From: JBBRCX01 sp038204465
GTDB taxonomy: Bacteria > Planctomycetota > Phycisphaerae > Tepidisphaerales > Tepidisphaeraceae
Assembly (NCBI GenBank): GCA_038204465.1
Contig: JBBRCX010000035.1
Location: 1-42,977 of the forward strand
Direction: 5' to 3'
DNA length: 42,977 bases
This document shows positions 8,081-16,012 of this stretch, in pieces (positions within the stretch are counted from its first letter, which is position 1; each line of letters starts with the position of its first letter). The translations under genes and the position numbers were made by a program. The notes beneath the pieces are model-generated. The model was not told where the DNA came from, made no database searches, and saw only the letters and a list, made by a program, of their open reading frames with translations.

Positions 8081-8287
8081 TTCCCCTCCCGGTCGTGGAA
8101 GCGGGCCTTTATGCCCGCGCGATGACGGGGCCAGGCGGCATGCCTCAGAACCATGCGCTCTGGCAAATGCGCTTAAGCCGGCCATCGCATACTCAAACTC
8201 CCAGGTTTGAGAGAGATGGAACCGCGGCGCCAGTCCTGAGGCGGGCACTCGTGCGCAACGCATGGGCCCGTTAGAAAGTGTTGGTCA

Positions 8288-8884
8288 ATGGGCCGTTACA
8301 TCGGACCGAAGGTCAAGCTGTCGCGCCGCGTCGGGGCGCCTATCGCCGACATCCCCAAGCACACCGCCAAGGAATTGAATCTGCCGGGCATGCACGGGTA
8401 CCGCGGCCGCCGGGCCACGGAATATGGCGTGCGCCTTACCGAGAAGCAGAAACTGCGCTATCACTATGGAATGCTCGAGAAGCAGTTCCGGCGGTTCCTC
8501 GATATCGCGAAGAAATCCAAGGGCAACACCGGCAACAGCCTGATGCAACTGCTGGAAACCCGGCTCGACAACGTGCTGCGCCGCCTCGGCGTCGGCCGCA
8601 CCATCTGGGCTACGCGGCAGATCGTCGCGCACGGCCATGTGATGGTCGACGGCGTGAAGACCGACATCTCCAGCTTCATCGTCAAGCCGGGACAGACCAT
8701 CACCTTCAAGGAGAGCATCCACAAGGTCCTGCGCGACAACATGGAGCAGAACGCGGGACATAACGTCCCCAATTGGCTGGAGTGGAACCCCGCTCAACTG
8801 ACGGCCAAGATCAACGCGCTGCCCACGCCAGAGGACGTGCCGTTCGAGGTGAATCTGAACCTGATCATCGAGTTCTACCGCTGA
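8288..8884 (+). CDS. rpsD: 30S ribosomal protein S4
   Basis: 198 residues. S4 is a primary 16S rRNA-binding protein that nucleates assembly of the 30S body. The N-terminal domain (MGRYIGPKVKLSRRVGAPI, RGRRATEYGVRLTEKQKLRYHYG) has no zinc cysteines, so it is the C-minus form. The S4 RNA-binding domain is RLDNVLRRLGVGRTIWATRQIVAHGHVMVDG near residues 97-127. The C-terminus VPFEVNLNLIIEFYR is diagnostic. The gene is solitary rather than in an alpha-operon next to rpoA. The ribosome-binding site is weak, and a near-duplicate ATGGGCC(C)GTTA lies 26 bases upstream of the start. Confidence 0.97.
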   Translation: MGRYIGPKVKLSRRVGAPIADIPKHTAKELNLPGMHGYRGRRATEYGVRLTEKQKLRYHYGMLEKQFRRFLDIAKKSKGNTGNSLMQLLETRLDNVLRRLGVGRTIWATRQIVAHGHVMVDGVKTDISSFIVKPGQTITFKESIHKVLRDNMEQNAGHNVPNWLEWNPAQLTAKINALPTPEDVPFEVNLNLIIEFYR

Positions 8885-8914
8885 TCGCCAGACTCCAATC
8901 CAGACAGGAACGGC

Positions 8915-8947
8915 AGGCCCGGGCTCGTTGGACCCGGGCCTCTTCGT
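8915..8947 (+). terminator. Terminator-like hairpin after rpsD
   Basis: A perfect 9-bp GC-rich stem (AGGCCCGGG 8915-8923 with CCCGGGCCT 8933-8941) has a 9-nt loop and is followed by CTTCGTT. It lies 31 bases after the rpsD stop. The T-tract is weak, so termination may be partial. Confidence 0.65.
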
Positions 8948-9195
8948 TCCCCGGCTTTCCCGACGGCGCAAAATGAGGAAGTAATGGCGCTGACCTTCGC
9001 CGCCAGGTCCGATAACCTACGCGGCCAAACACCCCCAAGCGACCGAGATACCCTACAGGCTCCATCTTCACTCAAGTTGTGACTGATGGGTACCGATGGT
9101 TAAATGGGAAAGATGGAGAAGGCAGCAGGTAGAACCGGAATGGCTCGCTTGCTCCGAATTTCAGGGATCGAAGTATTACTCCGACGGAGCGTCTT
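8948..9195. other. Gene-free stretch between rpsD and the signalling cassette
   Basis: No credible coding frame. A weak promoter-like pair TTGTGA (9077-9082) and TTAAAT (9100-9105) with a 17-bp spacer could serve the regulator gene at 9196. Confidence 0.4.
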
Positions 9196-9759
9196 ATGAA
9201 ATCGGTATTCACGACCGGCGAGGCAGCTGAGATTTGCAAGGTCTCGCAGCAAACCATCATCCGTTGCTTCGACAGCGGACGGCTCAAGGGATTTCGCGTT
9301 CCGGGCAGCCGGTTCCGCCGGATCCCTCGTGAGGCGCTGATCGCCTTCATGAAGGACAACAACATCCCGCCGGATGCATTGGATACCGGCAAACAGAAGG
9401 TCCTGGTCGTGGACGACGACCCCGAGATCGTGGAACTGTTTGTGGACGTGTTGGAGCGCGATGGCCGATTTGAAGTGAAGACGGCCTCCACCGGCTACGA
9501 CGCGGGCGTGCTCACGCAGGAGTTCATGCCGGATCTGGTGATCCTCGACTACATGCTGCCGGACATCAACGGTAACGTCGTGTGCCAGACGATCCGCGCC
9601 AACCCGAACTTCGAGCACATGAAGATCATCATCGTCTCCGGTGTCGTGAACCAGGACGAGATCAACGACCTGCTCAAGAGCGGCGCCGACGAATTCGTGA
9701 AGAAGCCGTTCAACATCGAGAAGCTCATCGAACGCATCGGAGAGCTGTTGGCGGTATAA
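9196..9759 (+). CDS. HTH-receiver response regulator (excisionase-type HTH + REC)
   Basis: 187 residues; GGAG at 9186-9189 supports the start. Residues 1-52 form a MerR/excisionase-like winged helix (FTTGEAAEICKVSQQTIIRCFDSGRLKGFRVPGSRFRRIPREAL). Residues 67-187 are a response-regulator receiver with the acidic pair DDD at 73-75, phospho-acceptor Asp118 (LVILDYMLPD) and the conserved Lys near 170 (FVKKPF). The order is inverted compared with usual regulators: DNA-binding first, receiver last. It leads a cluster with a histidine kinase and a second receiver protein in the same orientation, which are its likely partners. Confidence 0.93.
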   Translation: MKSVFTTGEAAEICKVSQQTIIRCFDSGRLKGFRVPGSRFRRIPREALIAFMKDNNIPPDALDTGKQKVLVVDDDPEIVELFVDVLERDGRFEVKTASTGYDAGVLTQEFMPDLVILDYMLPDINGNVVCQTIRANPNFEHMKIIIVSGVVNQDEINDLLKSGADEFVKKPFNIEKLIERIGELLAV

Positions 9760-9884
9760 GATTGTCACGGGCATCCGTTGGACGGGTTTAGAACTCGCTC
9801 GGCTAGAGGGGCAGGTTTCCAAGCCTGCCCTTGTCCGCGCCATGGGAACCGAGCCACGCACGTGGCGTCTGCCGCCGGCAACTT

Positions 9885-12290
9885 ATGTCCGACCTGCGCG
9901 AAAAACGCGTCGAGCTGATCCTCCAGCAGCTCGAAGAGCTGCCTACGCTTCCAGCGGTTGCCGTCCGCGTGCTGGAAGCGACGGCGAGCGACACCTCCTC
10001 GATCGACGAGGTCGTGCGGCTCATCAGCAGCGATCCCCCGCTCACAGCCCGAATCCTCCAGTTGATTCACGGGGCCGAAACCGGCGTTCGGGGCGAAGTC
10101 ACCTCCGTTGAGCGCGCCGTTGTCGTGCTCGGATACGAAGCCGTCCGCAGTGCCGTGCTCGCCGTCAGCGTTTTTCAGGCGTTGGCCGATAACGGCGACC
10201 AGGCCGGCTTCAGCCGCGAGGAATTCTGGAAGCATTGCATTGCCGTCGCCTGCTGTGCGGAACTGCTCGCCGAATGCACCGCTCCCCAAAGCAATGGCGC
10301 TGAGCACGCCGCCGACAGCCGCCCGCCCATCAATCCTTCTGAAGCGTTTATCTGCGGCCTGCTCCACGACCTGGGCAAGGTGGCGCTGGATGCGATGCTT
10401 CCGAAGAGCTTCGGCCGCGTGATCGAGGCGGTTGACCTGCTCCGCGGCAACATCGCGGACCTGGAGCGCACGATCATCGGCTTGGATCATCTCGTTGTCG
10501 GAAAGCGCCTCGCCGAGCGCTGGATGCTCCCAAGCGTCATCCGTGACTGCGCCTGGCTGCATGGCCAGCACCCGCAGGCGCTGCCGGCGACAGTGAAGCG
10601 GCCGGGCATGGTGAATCTCATCACCTTGGCCGACCTCCTCGTTCGCGAGCGGCACCTTGGCTACAGCGGTAACTACACCTTCAGCGTACCCCGCCAGGCA
10701 TTGCTGGAAGCCACCGGGCTTACGCCGCAGCAGGTGGAAGCCGCGCTGGCCCGGCTGGTCGATGCAATCGAGCCCCGTGCCAAGGCGATGGGCCTCGGCC
10801 AGTCCAGCACCGGCGAGCTCTATCAACAGGCACTTGCACAGGCCAATCGAGAACTCGGACGGGTCAGCGGGCAGCTTGCCGCCAAGAACCGTCGGCTCGC
10901 AGTCCGCGCGAAATTTTTTGATGCCCTGAGCCATTTCCAGAGCGGGCTGCGTCCCGATGCGCCGCCGCTGACTGTCCTGCAGGCGATCGCGCAGACCGGC
11001 GTTGGCGTTCTGGGAGTCAAATGTGTCAGCGCTTTCTCGCTGCCGCCAGGTCGAGACTTCGCCGAGACCGTCCTTTGCAACGAGGCCGGCGAGATCTTCG
11101 ATCACTCGCTCATCGATCTGCCCGGCATGTCGATGGTGACGGGTGACGCCTTGATCGGAATGGCGGCGCCGCTCGCCCTTGCGCCCGAGGCGAGCGGATC
11201 GACCGCGTCCGAGAATCCCGAGCCGGCTTCGCGACCGCAGAGCCGCGCTCCCGGCGATGGTCCCGTCCTGCCGGTCGGCGACGATCTGGAATGGCTCGTC
11301 GGCACCATCTCGCCACGCCTGCCTGACGCGAATCGATACTGGATCTGCCTGGAGGCCGACGGCGCCTGCATCGGCGGAATCGTGTGGGGCGCCCCGGCAG
11401 GCGAAGCACAGCGCCTCAGCACCCAGGTGCAGGAACTATCGGCCATCGCCAACGGCTGGGGGCTGGCGCTGCGCACCGCGCAGATACGCGAAGAGGCGCG
11501 CACCCTCGCCGAGCAGCTCGCCGACGCAAACCGCCAGCTCCTCAGTGCCCAGAACGAGATCCTGCGCAGCAGGATGATGATCAGCATTGGCGAGATGTCC
11601 GCCGGCGCTGCCCATGAGATGAACAACCCCCTGGCGGTAATCAGCGGGCGCTCACAGTTGCTGGCGACACAACTATCAGACCCCAAGCACAAAGCCGCCG
11701 CGCATCTCATTCACGAGCAGTCGCATCGTCTCAGCGCGATCATCAGTGAGCTGATGGACTTCGCCAAGCCCGAGCCCCCTGAGCCGCGCGAAGTGGACCT
11801 GGCCGAGCTCGTCGGGCAGGCATTGCACGAAGCCAAGATGCACACCGATCCGGCCGATAGGGAAATCGAGGTGACGATGCAGGACGTGCCGCCGGTCATC
11901 GTCGACCCGCAACAGGTATCGGCGGCGCTGCGGGAAGTGATCGACAATGCCCTGCATGCGACCGACCCGTCCGCGGGGCATGTCGCGGTGCACGCGGCCT
12001 ACGACCCGTACTCGTCGCGCGTGGTCGTGACCGTTTCGGACAACGGCTGCGGGATGGATGAAAATACCGTGAAGCGGGCGTTCGACCCGTTCTTCAGCAA
12101 CAAGCCGGCCGGCCGCCGGCGCGGCATGGGACTTGCCAAGGCGCTGCGCTGGGTTGAAGCCAGCGGCGGGTCCATTCGCCTGGAGAGCCGGCCCGGGCAG
12201 GGCACCCGTTCGATCCTGCTGCTGCCCGCGGTGAAGACCGACGCGCCGGAAACCAAAGCGCCCGAACGGAAGTTGGCGCACGGAAGCTGA
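9885..12290 (+). CDS. HDOD domain-histidine kinase hybrid
   Basis: 801 residues from the ATG at 9885, chosen because the conserved domain begins right after it (RVELILQQLEELPTLPAVAVRVLE); the frame is open 18 codons further upstream. Residues about 20-230 are an HDOD domain, with HDLGK at 161-165. A variable, GAF-like sensory region with a short coiled coil (ELYQQALAQANRELGRVSGQLAAKNRRL) comes next. The kinase core follows: H-box AAHEMNNPLAVI with His577, N-box EVIDNALHA, G1 DNGCGMD and G2 RRGMGLAKAL. No transmembrane helix is seen, so it is probably a cytosolic sensor. It sits between two receiver-domain genes, which argues for phosphotransfer to one or both. Confidence 0.92.
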   Translation: MSDLREKRVELILQQLEELPTLPAVAVRVLEATASDTSSIDEVVRLISSDPPLTARILQLIHGAETGVRGEVTSVERAVVVLGYEAVRSAVLAVSVFQALADNGDQAGFSREEFWKHCIAVACCAELLAECTAPQSNGAEHAADSRPPINPSEAFICGLLHDLGKVALDAMLPKSFGRVIEAVDLLRGNIADLERTIIGLDHLVVGKRLAERWMLPSVIRDCAWLHGQHPQALPATVKRPGMVNLITLADLLVRERHLGYSGNYTFSVPRQALLEATGLTPQQVEAALARLVDAIEPRAKAMGLGQSSTGELYQQALAQANRELGRVSGQLAAKNRRLAVRAKFFDALSHFQSGLRPDAPPLTVLQAIAQTGVGVLGVKCVSAFSLPPGRDFAETVLCNEAGEIFDHSLIDLPGMSMVTGDALIGMAAPLALAPEASGSTASENPEPASRPQSRAPGDGPVLPVGDDLEWLVGTISPRLPDANRYWICLEADGACIGGIVWGAPAGEAQRLSTQVQELSAIANGWGLALRTAQIREEARTLAEQLADANRQLLSAQNEILRSRMMISIGEMSAGAAHEMNNPLAVISGRSQLLATQLSDPKHKAAAHLIHEQSHRLSAIISELMDFAKPEPPEPREVDLAELVGQALHEAKMHTDPADREIEVTMQDVPPVIVDPQQVSAALREVIDNALHATDPSAGHVAVHAAYDPYSSRVVVTVSDNGCGMDENTVKRAFDPFFSNKPAGRRRGMGLAKALRWVEASGGSIRLESRPGQGTRSILLLPAVKTDAPETKAPERKLAHGS

Positions 12291-12318
12291 GACGAGAACT
12301 GATTACCGATCTGTGTTC

Positions 12319-12336
12319 GCGGCCAGGGAGGGCCGC
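12319..12336. other. Intergenic hairpin between kinase and REC-GAF genes
   Basis: GCGGCC-AGGGAG-GGCCGC forms a 6-bp stem with a 6-nt loop, 28 bases after the kinase stop. There is no T-run, so it may stabilise or separate the mRNA segments rather than terminate. Confidence 0.4.
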
Positions 12337-12383
12337 TGGCGCATTTGTTGACGCGCGCAGTGCAACCTTGAAAGAGGCCGATC

Positions 12384-13544
12384 ATGGCTCCCGTAGTCAA
12401 AGCATCGACTCCCGAAACGGCCAAGCGCCACATCCTGGTGGTCGATGATGAGCCCAACCTGGTGGAATTGATCGAGGACGTGGTTCGCGGCAGCACTGAC
12501 TGTGGCGTGGTCGTCGCCGCCAGCCTGGATCAGGCCCGCAAGATTCTCGCCACCGCGAAGATCGCGCTGCTCGTCACCGACGTGAACCTGCCGGACGGGG
12601 ACGGCATGTCGCTGATCCCCACCCTGCACAAGCATCAACCCGGGGCCAGCGCGATCGTGATGACCGGCGCGCCGAGCATGGACGGCGCCATCAGCGCCTT
12701 GCGCGGCGGCGCGCTCGACTTCGTCCCCAAGCCCTTCACGCACGACCAGCTCGTCGACCGCATCCGCAAGGCCCTCGACCAGCAGGCCCGCGCCGCCAAG
12801 GAGGAGAAGCGGTTCGATCGTTTGCGCGAGGCGGTCAAGCGCCTCAATGCTTCACGCCGGACCATCAGCAAGAAGGTCGACCTGCTGTGCAACGATCTGG
12901 TGAGCGCCTACGGCGAGCTCTCGCGGCAGCTCGATGGCATCCGCACGCAGGAAGGATTCCGAAAGTTCGTCGCCAGCGCCAAGGACCTGGAACAGCTCCT
13001 GTGCCATGCGATGGACTGGCTCCTGCGGCAGATCGGCTATGCCAACGTGGCCGTCTGGCTCGCGGGCGAGGACGGCGAGTTCCAGCTCGGCGCCTATATG
13101 AAGTACACCGTCGCCGGCGAAGCAGCCTTGACCGAAGCGCTGCGGCGCGTGCTGCTGCCGATGGCGGTCCGTGACGGGCTGCTCCGCGTCTCCACCGAAG
13201 AAATCGCCGACAAGTTCACGCCGCAGGAGATGCACCATTTGAAGGACCAGGACGTGATTGCAGTCAATTGCACGTACCTGGGTGAATCGCTGGCCGCTCT
13301 GGTCTTCTTCCGCGATGTCCGCGCCCCCTTCACCCAGGAGGACGAGGCGCTCCTGAAGTCGATCAGCCCGATCTTCGCCCTTTCGCTGGCGAGCGTCGTT
13401 CGCGACGCCGACGCGGAGGACCCCGAAGACTCAGGCAATAGTCCCTTCTACGACGGCAACACCGACGTCGAAGACGACGACGAGAAGCCGAAGCGCAACG
13501 ATTCCGCCGACTGGTGGAAGCACGGCGGCGAGCCTCCGTTCTAA
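12384..13544 (+). CDS. Response regulator with REC, coiled-coil and GAF domains
   Basis: 386 residues; AAAGAGG at 12371-12377 gives a well-spaced ribosome site. The receiver domain spans about 15-130: acidic pair at 21-22, phospho-acceptor Asp66 (LVTDVNLPDGDG), and Lys116 in VPKPF. A charged helical linker (QQARAAKEEKRFDRLREAVKRLNASRRTISKKVDLL) leads into a GAF-like sensor around 195-345 (LLRQIGYANVAVWLA, ALVFFRDVRAPFTQEDEALLKSISPIFALSLA). The acidic C-terminal tail ends in DDDEKPKRNDSADWWKHGGEPPF. No DNA-binding or enzymatic output is present, so output is likely through protein contacts. It probably belongs to the same phosphorelay as the kinase upstream. Confidence 0.9.
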   Translation: MAPVVKASTPETAKRHILVVDDEPNLVELIEDVVRGSTDCGVVVAASLDQARKILATAKIALLVTDVNLPDGDGMSLIPTLHKHQPGASAIVMTGAPSMDGAISALRGGALDFVPKPFTHDQLVDRIRKALDQQARAAKEEKRFDRLREAVKRLNASRRTISKKVDLLCNDLVSAYGELSRQLDGIRTQEGFRKFVASAKDLEQLLCHAMDWLLRQIGYANVAVWLAGEDGEFQLGAYMKYTVAGEAALTEALRRVLLPMAVRDGLLRVSTEEIADKFTPQEMHHLKDQDVIAVNCTYLGESLAALVFFRDVRAPFTQEDEALLKSISPIFALSLASVVRDADAEDPEDSGNSPFYDGNTDVEDDDEKPKRNDSADWWKHGGEPPF

Positions 13545-13660
13545 GCGCCGAGCGGTCTTTTTTCGCGGCGATGTGCAGCGGATCGCTCTCGAACAAATGA
13601 ACTGGCTTCTCGTCGAGCGGCGGCGAAACCAGCAGGATGCTTGATCACGTCGCGCGCTCT

Positions 13661-14464
13661 TCAGTCGTACGCCATCCGCTTGTGGTCCCCCAGCAATCGA
13701 CGCTGGCGCGGATTTGCCATCTCCAACACTTTCGGGTTGAACTGCCACGTCAGGAATGGCGAGAAGTGCTGCGCCGTGTTGCGGATCCCGTAATGCACCT
13801 GCAGCAGGTAACGTGTCTGGTCCGCGGTCGCGTTGCGCGAACCCGAATGCCAGATCTCGCTGCGGAAGAAGAGGACGTCGCCGGCCCTGCACAGCACCGG
13901 CTCGGGCTCGCGCCCGTGCCAGGCGCCCTCTCCCGCCTTTGGCCCGCGACCGGCCTTGTGCGAGCCGGGAATGATTAACGTCGGACAAAGCTCTTCGGTA
14001 ATGTCCGACAGGTAGTAGTGGGCGGTGCAGATATAGTGCGGCAGCTGAAAGTCCGTCCGCTCAAACACCTCTTCGGGCAGGGTCATCATAAGCTGATCGA
14101 TGTGCATTCCGCCCGCGCCGCCGTCATGGGTGGGGTGTGACCGCCAGGCGGTTTCGCCGATGATGTGGCAGTCGGCCCCGAGCACCGACTCGGCCAGGTC
14201 CGCCACGCCGGCGCGATCGATGAACTGCAGGAAGTAGGGGCTCTGATTGAAGACGTTCTTGTAATGGTCCGTCGCGCCGACGCTGTCCCAGTGCATTGGC
14301 CGCAGTTGATCGATGGCTGCGTTGGCCTCCTTTACTTCGGGCGCCGACAGGACACCGGGAATCAGCGCGAAGCCTTCATCGTGCATCGCGCGGGTCATCC
14401 CCGCGACGTCATCGATCGCGAAAGTCTTCTGGCGGTAGGCAAACGTCTGCTCGGAAACGGTCAT
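13661..14464 (-). CDS. Phytanoyl-CoA dioxygenase (PhyH) family Fe(II)/2-oxoglutarate oxygenase
   Basis: 267 residues from the ATG at 14464, which has AGGAG at the right distance on the minus strand; the longer frame upstream has no such support. Fe-ligand motif H-x-D is in GGMHIDQLMM and the distal His in EIWHSGSRN, with a later Arg (TRYLLQVHYG) in the position expected for 2-oxoglutarate. The opening DEGFALIPGVLSAPEV is typical PhyH. These enzymes hydroxylate small molecules; the substrate here is unknown. An AraC regulator gene ends 80 bases upstream on the same strand and may control it. Confidence 0.9.
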   Translation of the reverse strand: MTVSEQTFAYRQKTFAIDDVAGMTRAMHDEGFALIPGVLSAPEVKEANAAIDQLRPMHWDSVGATDHYKNVFNQSPYFLQFIDRAGVADLAESVLGADCHIIGETAWRSHPTHDGGAGGMHIDQLMMTLPEEVFERTDFQLPHYICTAHYYLSDITEELCPTLIIPGSHKAGRGPKAGEGAWHGREPEPVLCRAGDVLFFRSEIWHSGSRNATADQTRYLLQVHYGIRNTAQHFSPFLTWQFNPKVLEMANPRQRRLLGDHKRMAYD

Positions 14465-14544
14465 CGCAACTCCTCTTGCCGCTGAATCTGCATCTGAGTT
14501 TACCGGCGGGAAGAAAACCGGAGCTATAACGGCATTCCGGAAAA

Positions 14545-15483
14545 TCAGGACAGTTTTCCGGTCTCCCTGAAGCCCCTGGGCGAGGCTTGGACCCCGGCCT
14601 TGAAGGCGCGTGCGAAATGACTGCTGTCGCAGAACCCGCAACTTCCGGCGATTTCTGTTATGGGAAGTCGAGTCGTCAGCAGAAGGTGCTTTGCCTGTTC
14701 CAGCCGTAGTTGCATCAGATACTTTCCCGGCGAGAGGCCGGTAGTCGCCTTGAACAGCTCGCAGAAGTAGGGCGGCGAAAGGTGCACCGACTCGGCGATC
14801 GATTCGATCCGCAAGGGTCGCGACAGTTGATCTTCCATGAAGGTGATCGCGTCGTACACCGCCGACTCCTTGCCTAGCTGTTCGGATGGCTGCCGCGCCG
14901 ACACCCCGCGTGAAACGAACGCGCGGTCGAGGATCACCAGCAGCTCCAGCAGCTTCGCCTTCGCCAGCGCCTCAAACCCCCGCTGCCGTCCGGCCAACTC
15001 CTGCATGATTGCCCGGAGGCAGCCCTCGACCGCCTGTCGCTGCAAGAGCTTCAAGTGAAGCTTGTAGCTGGCCCCTAAGACGGCTCCTTGCGGGCGTGCC
15101 GCGCTAAACAGTTCAAAGAAGCTTGGCGATCCTGCCGCTTCCAGCTCGCCTTCAACCAGCTCCGGCGAGAAAAGCAAATTGTAAATCTCCAGACATTCGC
15201 ACTGGCTGTATGCATGCGACTCCCATGGGGCGAGGACGAATACGTCGTTCGCCAAAATCTCGTACGCGCTTGCAGCGCCATTAGAGTAGGAGGTACCCGA
15301 CTTCTGCTTAAAGTCTGCCGGCCGTCGTTCGTGCGCGCCCTTCCCTCGCGAGACCAGCACGATCTCTACAAAGTCGTGCGTATGCAGCGGCGCCGGGCCC
15401 TGGGAGCCGCGCCGGACCGATAGCGGAAGCCGTCGGATGGGAAAGAGCGTCGAACCGCGAAGGACGGGAATCGTGCGCATCAT
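14545..15483 (-). CDS. AraC family transcriptional regulator
   Basis: 312 residues. The N-terminal cupin-like sensing domain contains HTHDFVEIVLVSRGKG, the pattern typical of sugar-sensing AraC members. The C-terminal 100 residues carry both helix-turn-helix motifs: LRIESIAESVHLSPPYFCELFKATTGLSPGKYLMQLRLEQAKHLL and ITEIAGSCGFCDSSHFARAFKAGVQASPRGFRE. Two adjacent ATG codons (15483 and 15480) could start translation. It lies directly upstream of the PhyH oxygenase gene in the same direction, so that gene is the obvious target candidate; the inducer is unknown. Confidence 0.93.
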   Translation of the reverse strand: MMRTIPVLRGSTLFPIRRLPLSVRRGSQGPAPLHTHDFVEIVLVSRGKGAHERRPADFKQKSGTSYSNGAASAYEILANDVFVLAPWESHAYSQCECLEIYNLLFSPELVEGELEAAGSPSFFELFSAARPQGAVLGASYKLHLKLLQRQAVEGCLRAIMQELAGRQRGFEALAKAKLLELLVILDRAFVSRGVSARQPSEQLGKESAVYDAITFMEDQLSRPLRIESIAESVHLSPPYFCELFKATTGLSPGKYLMQLRLEQAKHLLLTTRLPITEIAGSCGFCDSSHFARAFKAGVQASPRGFRETGKLS

Positions 15484-15522
15484 CTATAACCGCCACTGGC
15501 ATTTTCCGGTCGGGCCGGGCGC

Positions 15523-15528
15523 TATAAT
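15523..15528 (+). promoter_or_regulatory. Consensus -10 box before the GNAT gene
   Basis: A perfect TATAAT lies between the divergent AraC and GNAT genes; no good -35 box is visible. The expected transcript start (about 15535) falls after the ATG at 15532, which favours the ATG at 15562 as the real start of the GNAT. Confidence 0.4.
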
Positions 15529-15561
15529 CTTATGCCTCGGCCGCGTGAAGTGCAGCCCAAG

Positions 15562-15951
15562 ATGATTCAATACGTCCGCAATCCGCCGTTGGACAGCCGG
15601 CAGCTCAACGAGCTGTTCGGCGTGTCGTGGGCGAACTGGCGCGAACGCAATTTCACTTCCATCCTCGCCCACAGCTTGGGGTGCGTCTGCGCCTTTCAGG
15701 ACGACCGGCTGATCGGTTATGTCAATGTCATATCGGATGGTGGTATTCACACCTTCATCCTCGATACCGCGGTCCGCCCCGAGTGTCGGCGGCAGGGCGT
15801 CGGGACGCGACTGGTAAGAGAAGCGGCGGTGATGGCCCGCGATGCAGGAGCGGTGTGGCTGCACGTCGACTTCGAACCTCACCTCACCGGTTTCTATTTC
15901 CGCTCCTGTGGATTCACGTCCACCGCCGCAGGTCTGCTTCGCTTGATGTGA
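15562..15951 (+). CDS. GNAT family N-acetyltransferase
   Basis: 129 residues from the ATG at 15562; an alternative ATG at 15532 adds ten residues. The acetyl-CoA site is clear: FILDTAVRPECRRQGVGTRLVREAA (motif A, R/Q-x-x-G-x-G). The end FEPHLTGFYFRSCGF is the motif-B region found in small acetyltransferases. The acceptor substrate cannot be told from sequence. It is divergent from the AraC gene and precedes polX by about 60 bases, possibly co-transcribed. Confidence 0.88.
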   Translation: MIQYVRNPPLDSRQLNELFGVSWANWRERNFTSILAHSLGCVCAFQDDRLIGYVNVISDGGIHTFILDTAVRPECRRQGVGTRLVREAAVMARDAGAVWLHVDFEPHLTGFYFRSCGFTSTAAGLLRLM

Positions 15952-16012
15952 GCGATGTTCCTGACTTGGCGCTGTGACGACGGCGGAGGACTCGGGCGGT
16001 AAACTCCCTTTC

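Noticed and set aside
13545..13570. Terminator after the REC-GAF gene (T6 run at about 13557)
   Set aside because: No convincing stem of adequate length precedes the T-run.
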